Notes: a model not told the origin generated them from the sequence alone. DNA of 7,222 nt from Acidobacteriaceae bacterium UBA1307 (GCA_002307235.1 DBTV01000015.1:62305-69526), one strand, 5' to 3'. Positions 1-6,069 are shown, counted from the stretch's first letter. A program made the numbers and translations.

Positions 1-1
1 C

Positions 2-1096
2 GGCGGCAAGAACCCGCACCCGAATTATCTGGTCGGCGGCGTGCCCTGCTCGATCAACCTTGACGAGGTCTCGGCGATCAACAGCGAGCGGCTGAATCTG
101 GTCGCCCGGCAGGTCCAGTTGGCCGACGAGTTCGTCAATGAGGTTTACGTTCCCGATCTTCTGGCCGTGGCCTCCTTCTACAAGGACTGGACCAAGTGGG
201 GCGGGGGACTGAAAAACTATCTGGCCTATGGCGAGTTTCCGACCAAGGGCTATAGCCAGGTGGACGCCTTCAAGATTCCGCGCGGCGTCGTACTCGGGCG
301 CGACCTGACGAAGGTCCATCCGGTGAATCCGCGCGACCCGTCGGAGATTCAGGAGTTCATTACCCACTCCTGGTACGACTACGACGGTGGCGACGCCAAG
401 GGCCTGCACCCGTGGGCGGGCGAAACCAACATTCACTACACCGGGCCGAAGCCGCCCTTCGAGCAGCTCGACGTCGCCTCGAAGTACTCCTACATCAAGA
501 CGCCGCGCTGGAAGGAGACGCCGATGGAGGTCGGTCCCCTGTCGCGGCTGATCGTCGGCTACGCCGCGGGCCGGGCCGACATCAAGGAGGCCGTCGACCA
601 GACGCTGGGCAAGCTGGGCGCGCCCAAGGAGGCGCTGTTCTCAACCCTGGGCCGCACGGCGGCGCGCGGCATCGACTGTATTCTGTCGATGAACTACATG
701 AAGGAGTTCTTCGCCGAGCTGATGGACCGGGTGAAGGGCCACGAGACTTCGACCTTCAACGGCGAAAAGTGGGAACCGAAGAGCTGGCCGGCCGATGCGG
801 AAGGGGTTGGCCTGGCCGAGGCACCGCGTGGGGCGCTGGCGCACTTCATCAAGATTCACAACGGCGCCATCGAGAACTATCAGATGGTGGTTCCGACGAC
901 CTGGAATGGTTCGCCGCGCGACGGCAAGCAGCAGCGGTCGGCCTTTGAGGAGTCGCTGGTGGGCACACCGGTCGCCCGGCTCGATCAGCCGCTTGAGATT
1001 CTGCGGACGATCCATTCCTTTGACCCGTGCGTGGCCTGTTCGGTGCATTTCTATGATCCGGCGGGCAAGCACCTTCACCAGGTCTCCTTCGAGTGA
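2..1096 (+). CDS. hyaB: [NiFe] hydrogenase large subunit, group 1 membrane-bound type (C-terminal part; 5' end outside window)
   Basis: This is the catalytic subunit of an uptake [NiFe] hydrogenase, which oxidises H2 at a Ni-Fe(CN)2CO site. The frame is open from base 2, so the gene enters from the left. About 364 residues are visible of a protein that usually has about 600; the N-terminal RxCGxC cysteine pair is therefore not seen. It opens with GGKNPHPNYLVGGVPCSI, a hallmark of HyaB/HoxG-type subunits. Further conserved stretches are SHSWY-like HSWYDY, the segment MEVGPLSR, APRGAL (Pro 824-826 and Arg 827-829, matching the canopy Pro/Arg of E. coli Hyd-1) and VVPTTWNGSPRD. The C-terminal DPCVACSVH (codons 1022-1048) supplies the two metal-binding cysteines. 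Fifteen residues follow the His; in this family that tail is removed by the maturation protease, which is encoded two genes downstream. By remembered similarity it is closest to HoxG/HyaB of group 1d, but the small subunit that would settle oxygen tolerance is not in the window. Confidence 0.96.
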   Translation, partial: GGKNPHPNYLVGGVPCSINLDEVSAINSERLNLVARQVQLADEFVNEVYVPDLLAVASFYKDWTKWGGGLKNYLAYGEFPTKGYSQVDAFKIPRGVVLGRDLTKVHPVNPRDPSEIQEFITHSWYDYDGGDAKGLHPWAGETNIHYTGPKPPFEQLDVASKYSYIKTPRWKETPMEVGPLSRLIVGYAAGRADIKEAVDQTLGKLGAPKEALFSTLGRTAARGIDCILSMNYMKEFFAELMDRVKGHETSTFNGEKWEPKSWPADAEGVGLAEAPRGALAHFIKIHNGAIENYQMVVPTTWNGSPRDGKQQRSAFEESLVGTPVARLDQPLEILRTIHSFDPCVACSVHFYDPAGKHLHQVSFE

Positions 1097-1101
1097 GGGC
1101 C

Positions 1102-1836
1102 ATGAGTACTCCGACGGTGGGCAACAACCATGCCTTGCCGGATGCTGGGGGTCAGCATCCGGCCGAGTACCGGCAGGTCTACATCTGGGAACTGCCGGTG
1201 CGTATCTATCACTGGATCAACGCCGTGGTCATGGTGGGGCTGTGCGTGACCGGCTACCTGATCGGTGCGCCGATCCGCGCCTTTTACGCGGCCGAGGCCT
1301 ATCAGCAGTACTGGTTTGGCTGCGTGCGCTTTGTGCACTTTGTCTGCGCGGCCATCTACATGTTCAACTTCGCGGCGCGCATCTACTGGGGCTTTGTGGG
1401 CAATAAGTACGCGCGCTGGTACAACTACTTTCCGATCACTCCCGCGCAACGGCAGGAGATTGTCGACGTGATCAAGGCCGACGTTTTGCAGGTCAAGCTG
1501 CACGGCTCGTTGTCGATCGGTCACAATGCGATGGCCTCGCTGACCTACTTCTTCACCTTTCTGGCCTTCATCTTCCAGTCGATTACCGGACTGGCGCTCT
1601 ATTCGAGCATGAGCACCAGTTGGTTCCCGCGGCTGTTTACCTGGATCGTGCCCCTGATGGGTGGCGAGTTCGGCGTGCGCTTCTGGCACCACACCTTTCT
1701 GTGGTTCTTCGTCTGCTTCATCATTGTGCACGTCTATCTGGCCTTCTATCACGACTACATCGAGGGCCGTGGCACGGTCAGTTCCATCATTGGCGGCTGG
1801 AAGTTTATCAAGGTGAAAAAGCGTGAGCATGAATAG
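1102..1836 (+). CDS. hyaC: Ni/Fe-hydrogenase b-type cytochrome subunit
   Basis: This is an integral membrane di-heme cytochrome b (Ni_hydr_CYTB family) that anchors the hydrogenase dimer and delivers its electrons to quinone. The 244-residue product has a soluble N-terminus of about 30 residues, then four hydrophobic segments at roughly residues 36-57, 74-96, 143-167 and 195-217. Candidate heme ligands are His37 in the first helix (RIYHWIN), His79 in the second (VRFVHF), and His196/His197 and His210 in the fourth (FWHHTF, IVHVYL). Length and the motifs WELPVRIYHWIN and HDYIEGRG fit HyaC/HoxZ. ATG 1102 lies 5 bases after the hyaB stop. A GTG at 1093, overlapping that stop as GTGA, would add three residues. 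The GAGGG at 1095-1099 is too near ATG 1102 to be an ideal ribosome binding site, so translational coupling from hyaB is likely and the exact start is open. The stop overlaps the next gene. Confidence 0.94.
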   Translation: MSTPTVGNNHALPDAGGQHPAEYRQVYIWELPVRIYHWINAVVMVGLCVTGYLIGAPIRAFYAAEAYQQYWFGCVRFVHFVCAAIYMFNFAARIYWGFVGNKYARWYNYFPITPAQRQEIVDVIKADVLQVKLHGSLSIGHNAMASLTYFFTFLAFIFQSITGLALYSSMSTSWFPRLFTWIVPLMGGEFGVRFWHHTFLWFFVCFIIVHVYLAFYHDYIEGRGTVSSIIGGWKFIKVKKREHE

Positions 1837-2302
1837 CGAGGAACGCGGAACACTGATTCTGGGGCTGGGCAATATTCTGATGGGCGACGAGGGCGTGGGC
1901 GTGACGGTGGCGCACAGGCTTGCGGCGCGCCCCTTGCCCGAGGGCGTCTCCTCGATGGATGGCGGCACGGGCGGCTTTACGCTGCTGGGCACGCTTGAAG
2001 AGGCGGCGCGTATCATCCTGGTGGATGCGGCGGCCGACGACCATCCGGTTGGTACGGTGACGCGGCTTGAACCGCGCTTTGCACGCGATTACCCGCCGAC
2101 GCTGACCGCGCACGACATCGGCGTCAAGGATCTGCTCGACATCTTTTACATGCGCGGCGGTGGCGCGGTGACGCTCTATGCCATCACCATCGACCCGCAT
2201 CAGCCGCTCGAGGTGGGGCTTTCGCCGGTGATCGAGCAGGCTGCCAACGAGGCCGTCGAGCGCATCGTTCAGGAGCTTGCGGTCGGCGTCGCAACGGCCT
2301 AG
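1823..2302 (+). CDS. hyaD: hydrogenase maturation protease (peptidase M52, HyaD/HybD type)
   Basis: This is an endopeptidase that removes the C-terminal tail of the hydrogenase large subunit after nickel insertion, allowing the active site to close; it acts in the cytoplasm before export. The 159-residue length is normal. It shows the family's nucleotide-binding-like opening LGLGNILMGDEGVGV with Glu23, LVDAAADD with Asp68, and TAHDIG with His97. These correspond to the three nickel-sensing residues known in E. coli HybD (Glu16, Asp62, His93). The DGGTGG at residues 46-51 is also family-typical. The GTG at 1823 is chosen because AGGTGA at 1811-1816 lies 6 bases before it; ATG 1829 would be 12 bases away. 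The gene overlaps hyaC by 14 bases, so it is the third member of the same operon. Its substrate is almost certainly the hyaB product. Its TAG stop is the outer end of an inverted repeat. Confidence 0.95.
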   Translation: MSMNSEERGTLILGLGNILMGDEGVGVTVAHRLAARPLPEGVSSMDGGTGGFTLLGTLEEAARIILVDAAADDHPVGTVTRLEPRFARDYPPTLTAHDIGVKDLLDIFYMRGGGAVTLYAITIDPHQPLEVGLSPVIEQAANEAVERIVQELAVGVATA

Positions 2303-2416
2303 AGCCTCTCTCCTGAAGGTATAGAGCAGGTCGATACCGTTTCGATGACGCGACCCTCAGGAAGCCGCAACCTGGCAAGACTTTTGACCCTCCACAGCAT
2401 CAGGAGAGATGCTCTA
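2300..2416. repeat. 117-bp inverted-repeat element beginning at the hyaD stop codon
   Basis: TAGAGCCTCTCTCCTGA at 2300-2316 is the reverse complement of TCAGGAGAGATGCTCTA at 2400-2416, apart from one mismatch (16 of 17 bases). The arms enclose 83 bases without a convincing gene. The left arm includes the hyaD stop codon. The right arm also takes part in a perfect local hairpin, AGCATC (2396-2401) with GATGCT (2408-2413) around the loop AGGAGA, so the long and short pairings exclude each other. A T6 run lies at 2431-2436, 15 bases past the right arm, which is too far for a classic intrinsic terminator. It could be a MITE-like element, a structured 3' UTR or a termination region for the hydrogenase operon. 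I cannot choose between these from one copy. Confidence 0.6.
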
Positions 2417-2600
2417 ACGGGGCGGGCCAGTTTTTTGATGTGTTGCAACGGCGAAACGGGCACCATGCCCGGTTGGAGCGGGGCAGGCGCGCAAACCAGC
2501 GCGTTTGTCCCGGTTTTCTGGGCCGCTCCGGGGAGAATTTCATCGCCCGGGCGCGGTGTTTTGCGGAACATTTCGCGCCACAAGCTGTTACCCTAGAAGC
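2303..2600. other. 298-base gap between hydrogenase operon and purQ, with hairpins
   Basis: No credible gene is visible here. The left half is the inverted-repeat element. The right half contains a perfect hairpin CGGGCA-CCA-TGCCCG (2457-2471), a 7-bp pair GGAGCGG (2475-2481) with CCGCTCC (2523-2529), and inside that a small CAAAC/GTTTG stem around 2492-2507. Close to purQ there is GCGGTGTTTTGCGGAACAT (2553-2571), which resembles a stretch upstream of groES. No strong sigma70 promoter is evident; TTGCGG at 2561-2566 is a weak -35 candidate without a good -10. Confidence 0.55.
2457..2471 (+). other. perfect 6-bp hairpin in the purQ upstream region
   Basis: CGGGCA (2457-2462) and TGCCCG (2466-2471) pair exactly across a CCA loop. 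AA before and TT after (beyond one bulged G) could extend the stem. There is no T-tract, so it is not a terminator on its own. It may be part of a structured leader or of the hydrogenase operon's 3' end; I do not recognise a known riboswitch. Confidence 0.4.
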
Positions 2601-3296
<696 letters not shown>

Positions 3297-3299
3297 TAG

Positions 3300-3337
3300 C
3301 AGCTTTTTCCAAAAGTTTTGTCGCTTTTGGAAAGCTG
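3300..3337 (+). other. 14-bp stem-loop between purQ and the phosphatase gene
   Basis: CAGCTTTTTCCAAAAG (3300-3315) pairs with CTTTTGGAAAGCTG (3324-3337), with two extra T residues bulged in the left arm and an 8-base loop. It begins three bases after the purQ stop. No T-run follows on the + strand (TTCTACGG), so it is not a textbook intrinsic terminator, but it could protect or end the purQ transcript. It also overlaps a candidate promoter for the downstream gene. Confidence 0.55.
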
Positions 3338-3346
3338 TTCTACGGT
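3318..3346 (+). promoter_or_regulatory. weak sigma70-like promoter candidate for the phosphatase gene
   Basis: TTGTCG (3318-3323) and TACGGT (3341-3346) are 17 bases apart and match the -35 and -10 consensus only moderately. Transcription would begin near 3353, leaving a leader of under 20 bases before ATG 3370. The -35 lies in the loop and the spacer in the right arm of the stem-loop, so the palindrome could also act as an operator. This is tentative. Confidence 0.22.
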
Positions 3347-3369
3347 ATTGGCAAAGATCGTTCGCACAC

Positions 3370-4206
3370 ATGATCGATATTCATCATCATCTGATCTACG
3401 GCGTTGACGACGGAGCGAGAGACCTGGAGTCCTCGCTCACGCTCGCCGATGAGGCTGCGCGCGACGGCATTACCCATATTGTCTGCACGCCGCACGCCAA
3501 CGACGAGTACTCGTATCCGAAGCAGATCATCGACGAGCGCTTTGCCGAGTTGCGCGAGCGGCTCCGGGGCAAGATGGAGTTGAGCCTCGGCTGCGACTTT
3601 CATCTCTCGGCCGAAAACATCTTTGATGCCGTCGCGCATGCGCCGAAGTATTCGGTCAATGGCAAAGGCTACCTGCTGGTCGAGTTCTCGAACGGCATCA
3701 TTCCTCCGCAGATCAGCGACTCACTGTTCCATCTGCAATCGGCCGGCTACACGCTGGTCGTGACGCATCCAGAGCGCTACCCGGCCGTGCAGCAGAACCC
3801 CGGCCTCGTCGCGGAGTGGCTGCGCCGCGGTTGCCTGATGCAGGTGACGGCCAACGCGCTCTATGGCCGCTTCGGTCCGGTGGCCGAGGCGCTTTCAAAC
3901 GAGATGCTGAAGCGCAACTGGATTCATTTCCTCGCCACCGACGCGCACCACGTGGACTGGCGGCCGCCGCACATGCGCCATGCCTGCGAGTACGTCGCGC
4001 AGAAGCAGGGGGAAGAGACGGCGCGCAGGCTTTGCGTCACGAATCCTCAGGCGGTGGTGGATGGCGCTCGCTGGCCCGCGCAGCCGGAGATGCTCGATCT
4101 GGAGAAAAAAGATCCTGTCCGGCTCGATCTTGCGCGGCTTTCGCGAAAAAACAGGCATGCACCCGAGGAGAAAAAAGGGTTTTTCGCGCGGCTTTTCGGC
4201 CGCTAA
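3370..4206 (+). CDS. CpsB/CapC/YwqE-type tyrosine-protein phosphatase (PHP fold)
   Basis: This is a metal-dependent phosphatase of the polymerase-and-histidinol-phosphatase fold. Known members dephosphorylate the bacterial tyrosine kinase that controls capsule or exopolysaccharide export. The product has 278 residues from ATG 3370. Family motifs appear in order: DIHHHLIYGVDDGA (His5, His7, Asp14), TPH (His42), GCDFH (Asp76, where a Glu is more common), VTHPER (His133) and ATDAHH (Asp191, His193), together forming the expected multinuclear metal site. The frame is open upstream into purQ, but homology starts at 3370 and the upstream residues are unlike the family; no clear ribosome binding site precedes it. 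After about residue 235 there is a charged tail ending KKGFFARLFGR, longer than in most CpsB proteins. No kinase or polysaccharide genes are in view, so the actual substrate is unknown. A histidinol-phosphatase or exonuclease PHP function is less likely given the DDGA and THPER motifs. Confidence 0.88.
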   Translation: MIDIHHHLIYGVDDGARDLESSLTLADEAARDGITHIVCTPHANDEYSYPKQIIDERFAELRERLRGKMELSLGCDFHLSAENIFDAVAHAPKYSVNGKGYLLVEFSNGIIPPQISDSLFHLQSAGYTLVVTHPERYPAVQQNPGLVAEWLRRGCLMQVTANALYGRFGPVAEALSNEMLKRNWIHFLATDAHHVDWRPPHMRHACEYVAQKQGEETARRLCVTNPQAVVDGARWPAQPEMLDLEKKDPVRLDLARLSRKNRHAPEEKKGFFARLFGR

Positions 4207-4411
4207 TTGTGCCTGGAAATTTCTAGATTTTATCGACATGTACGGACGTGGGCGAGTCCACAGAAGCGGAGCCTACGGGGCAGTGCAGGCTTGAGAAAAA
4301 ACAACCGCAGATCCTTCGACTCACCACCCCCAGGCTGAAGAAGACGGCTGGGGCCCCGTTCGCTCAGGATGACTGGCCTTATATGGCAATCACTCACAGC
4401 GTAAATTCTAT
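4207..4411. other. convergent intergenic region
   Basis: These 205 bases lie between the 3' ends of the phosphatase gene (+) and the SDR gene (-). The left part has only small imperfect hairpins such as GTGG-GCGAGT-CCAC near 4248-4261. The right part holds the repeat-like module described separately. No gene is supported. Confidence 0.6.
4296..4373 (-). terminator. repeat-like hairpin module with T6 run, candidate terminator of the minus-strand operon
   Basis: Read on the minus strand, ATCCT (4370-4366) pairs with AGGAT (4315-4311), and inside this CCCCAG (4353-4348) pairs with CTGGGG (4333-4328). Nine bases after the outer stem comes a T6 run (4301-4296). This could terminate transcription from the SDR gene, which ends at 4412. 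On the + strand the outer sequences read GCAGATCCTTCGACTC and GCTCAGGATGAC; I recall this as the core of a dispersed palindromic repeat in acidobacterial genomes, but cannot confirm copies here. The spacing to the T-run is longer than ideal. Confidence 0.45.
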
Positions 4412-5149
4412 CTAGAGCAACCCCAGGCCGCCGTCGACGGCGAGCGTTTGGCCGGTGATGAACTTGGGACCGGTCGCGAAAAACAGCACGGCCTCCGCAA
4501 TCTCTTCGGGTCGCGCCAGCCGACGCATGGGTGTCTTTTCCGCAAAATGTGTTTTGATCTGCGCGCGCTCTTCCGGCAGATCGACAAAGCCGGGGGCGAC
4601 GCAGTTGACGCTGATCTCGGGCGCGAAGGCCTTGGCCATCGCCTCGGTGAGCATGTGCAGCGCGGCCTTCGAGGCACAATAGTGCGCGTGCGTGGCCCAG
4701 GGGCGCAGGCCGCCGAGCGAGCCGATGTTCACGATGCGTCCGTGCGCGGCTTTGAGCAGGGGCAGCGCCTCGCGCGCCATCAGAAACGGCCCGCGCGTGT
4801 TCGTCTCAAAGGCCGCGTCCCATTGCGCAAGGCTTAACTGGTCGAGCGGCGCGGTTTCAAAGATCGCCGCATTGTTGACCAGCAGATCGAGCTGCCCGAA
4901 TCTTTCCTTGAGGTGGACGAGTGTTGCGCAGACGGAAGCCTCCGTCCGCACGTCGCAGGCGAGTGCCGCCGAACGGCGACCGAGCGCCGCAATCTGCCGC
5001 GTCAGCTCTTCGGCCTCGGTCTGCGAGGTGCGATAGGTGAGGACGACGTCGGCACCGGCCTCGGCCAGAGCTAGGGCCAGCACCCGGCCCACGCGTCGGG
5101 CCGCGCCGGTCACCAATGCGGTTTTACCGCGCAGTGCGAGCGATTCCAT
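4412..5149 (-). CDS. SDR family NAD(P)-dependent oxidoreductase, pteridine-reductase-like
   Basis: This is a short-chain dehydrogenase/reductase of 245 residues, a normal length for the classical family. The Rossmann motif is TGAARRVG (residues 14-21), followed by TYRTS (38-42); the arginines at 18, 19 and 40 favour NADPH. NNAA occurs at 92-95. The catalytic residues are Ser144 (NIGS) and Tyr157/Lys161 (YCASK), and the C-terminus has TGQTLAVDGG. The TGAARR and YRTS signatures and the NNAAIF sequence resemble pteridine reductases and FolM dihydromonapterin reductases, but also various 3-oxoacyl reductases, so the substrate is not assigned. ATG at 5149 lies 5 bases after the stop of the upstream exported-protein gene, so the two are almost certainly cotranscribed. 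No strong ribosome binding site is visible, which suggests coupled translation. The gene converges with the phosphatase gene. Confidence 0.9.
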   Translation of the reverse strand: MESLALRGKTALVTGAARRVGRVLALALAEAGADVVLTYRTSQTEAEELTRQIAALGRRSAALACDVRTEASVCATLVHLKERFGQLDLLVNNAAIFETAPLDQLSLAQWDAAFETNTRGPFLMAREALPLLKAAHGRIVNIGSLGGLRPWATHAHYCASKAALHMLTEAMAKAFAPEISVNCVAPGFVDLPEERAQIKTHFAEKTPMRRLARPEEIAEAVLFFATGPKFITGQTLAVDGGLGLL

Positions 5150-5154
5150 CCGTC

Positions 5155-5622
5155 TTACTTGGGCTCGGGCTTGGTTGCCTCGGGCGCCTTGGACTCGCCG
5201 GCCGGCTTGTAGATCGAGTACTGGCTGCCAGGCCGCCGCATGCGAATCTGGAACTTGATGTCCTCGCGGTCGGCCTTGAAGTCCTGCCCGTAGGTCTGGA
5301 AGCCCTTGGCGATGACCTGCAAACGGATCAGGTCTCCGACCGGGATCACGTCGATGACGGCCTTGCCGTCCTCATTGGTCTTCAGTTCCATGATGCCCTT
5401 GTCGCGTTCGCCCTCAATTGGGTGAAAGATGACGGCGGCGTTTTCAATCGGCTTGCCGTTGGCGTCGCGCAGTACGGTGACCTCAACGCGCGCCGAGGCC
5501 GGCGGCACCTTGAACTTGCGTGGGAGCTTGGAGTCTTCCTTCTGCTGGGCGGCGAGAAGAGAGGCGGCGAGTCCGAGTACGGTAACGAAAAGGCTGAACC
5601 GGAGGATCGATTTGCGAAACAT
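5155..5622 (-). CDS. small exported protein with carboxypeptidase-regulatory-like (transthyretin-like) domain
   Basis: The 155-residue product begins with a signal peptide: MFRK, a hydrophobic stretch to about residue 25, then a probable cleavage at LAA|QQ. After a short basic linker, residues 45-128 look like one beta-sandwich of the CarboxypepD_reg or transthyretin-like type: VEVTVLRDANGKPIENAAVIF, then LKTNEDGKAVIDVIPVGDLIRLQVIAKGFQTY, which has the usual pattern of Asn-Gly-Lys-Pro turn, 'T..DGKA' strand and 'KGF' strand. The tail is rich in Pro, Lys and Glu and probably disordered. No catalytic residues are evident; such domains usually bind or scaffold. It is the first gene of a two-gene unit with the SDR, 5 bases apart. 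No ribosome binding site is visible before ATG 5622. TAATAT (minus strand, 5634-5629) sits 6 bases upstream, which might be a -10 giving a leaderless mRNA. The domain assignment is fairly firm; the biological role is unknown. Confidence 0.82.
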   Translation of the reverse strand: MFRKSILRFSLFVTVLGLAASLLAAQQKEDSKLPRKFKVPPASARVEVTVLRDANGKPIENAAVIFHPIEGERDKGIMELKTNEDGKAVIDVIPVGDLIRLQVIAKGFQTYGQDFKADREDIKFQIRMRRPGSQYSIYKPAGESKAPEATKPEPK

Positions 5623-5875
5623 ATCTGAATATTACCGTGTCCATCCTCGGTCCGCGAGTCTGTTTTGATGGCTTTAAAACGATTAATTGTTTAAGAGTCG
5701 CCGGCGGCGTCAAAAACCGGCATGATCGACGTATGTTGTGCGCGATCAAGTGTCTGCGCGCGTTTTTCCTTATGCTGAACGGGGGCGAGCGGTGTTTTTC
5801 GGGATTTTGCGGAATATGATTCACGGTTTTGTAAAAATACATGAGTGACTCGTGCTCATATTTCTATTTTTTCAC

Positions 5876-5905
5876 TTGACAAAGGCTTTGCCTCTTCCTT
5901 AGTGT
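5876..5905 (+). promoter_or_regulatory. sigma70-type promoter of groESL
   Basis: A perfect -35 box TTGACA (5876-5881) is followed after 18 bases by TAGTGT (5900-5905), a weak -10 box that overlaps the left CIRCE arm. The start would fall near 5911-5913, within the operator, the classic arrangement for HrcA repression. The spacer carries the small palindrome CAAAGGCTTTG (5880-5890). Confidence 0.7.
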
Positions 5906-5931
5906 TAGCAATTGAAAGGCGAGAGTGCTAG
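5905..5931. promoter_or_regulatory. CIRCE operator (HrcA binding site) of groESL
   Basis: TTAGCAATT (5905-5913), nine bases, then GAGTGCTAG (5923-5931) matches the CIRCE consensus TTAGCACTC-N9-GAGTGCTAA at 7 of 9 and 8 of 9 arm positions with exact spacing. CIRCE is bound by the repressor HrcA, which is released on heat shock. The position over the predicted transcription start and upstream of groES is diagnostic. hrcA itself is not in the window. Confidence 0.9.
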
Positions 5932-6023
5932 CACTAGCGCAAGGGAATTGCTTGAGAGCGTTCCAATGTGGCGCGATGGGCACTCGGTTCGCCTTCGAGA
6001 AGTCAGGTTTTCATCTAAAAAGC

Positions 6024-6048
6024 CGCGTCCCGGGCCTGGCCCGGCGCG
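6024..6048 (+). other. GC-rich hairpin in the groES leader
   Basis: CCGGGCC (6030-6036) and GGCCCGG (6038-6044) are perfect inverted repeats around a single T, in practice a 6-bp stem with a CTG loop. CGCG (6024-6027) and CGCG (6045-6048) extend it past a two-base bulge. It ends 7 bases before the ribosome binding site AAGGAGAT (6056-6063). It could affect mRNA stability or ribosome access. Confidence 0.55.
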
Positions 6049-6069
6049 TTTCGTGAAGGAGATACACAC

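Larger units (their letters stand above)
5623..6069. other. 447-base divergent region upstream of groES
   Basis: No credible gene lies here. From about 5640 to 5870 the sequence is more AT-rich than its surroundings. It contains small inverted repeats such as GCCGG/CCGGC (5700-5704 and 5717-5721), GATCG/CGATC (5724-5747) and ATGAG/CTCAT (5841-5845 and 5855-5859). It also holds TTTTGCGGAATAT (5805-5817), similar to a site before purQ. The right part has the groES promoter, the CIRCE operator and a leader of roughly 160 bases that ends in a GC-rich hairpin next to the ribosome binding site. Confidence 0.6.

Noticed and set aside
412..948. Plus-strand frame inside hyaB
   Set aside because: An Arg/Gly-rich shadow of the hydrogenase large subunit, with no recognisable motif.
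1075..2016. Long minus-strand open frame opposite hyaC/hyaD
   Set aside because: It is a GC-driven shadow of two well-supported genes.
2293..2420. Target-site duplication AACGG flanking the inverted-repeat element
   Set aside because: AACGG occurs at 2293-2297 and 2416-2420, but the left copy is two bases away from the arm and the right copy overlaps the arm by one base, so it is not a clean duplication.
2345..2596. 83-codon open frame between hyaD and purQ
   Set aside because: It passes through the inverted repeat and hairpins, lacks a ribosome binding site and matches no family I recognise.
2505..2600. Upstream in-frame extension of purQ
   Set aside because: PurQ homology starts exactly at MKFGVLVFPGSN (2601); the 32 extra residues are unlike the family and lie in a hairpin-rich leader.
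4230..4679. Minus-strand frame running from within the SDR through the intergenic region
   Set aside because: It overlaps the SDR in another frame and continues through the repeat-like module; there is no start signal or recognisable domain.
5637..5819. 60-codon open frame in the divergent region
   Set aside because: No ribosome binding site and no recognisable sequence; the region is AT-rich intergenic DNA.
5841..5859. Second CIRCE-like element upstream of the groES promoter
   Set aside because: ATGAG-N9-CTCAT has the right spacing, but the arms do not match TTAGCACTC/GAGTGCTAA; at most it is a small palindrome of unknown meaning.
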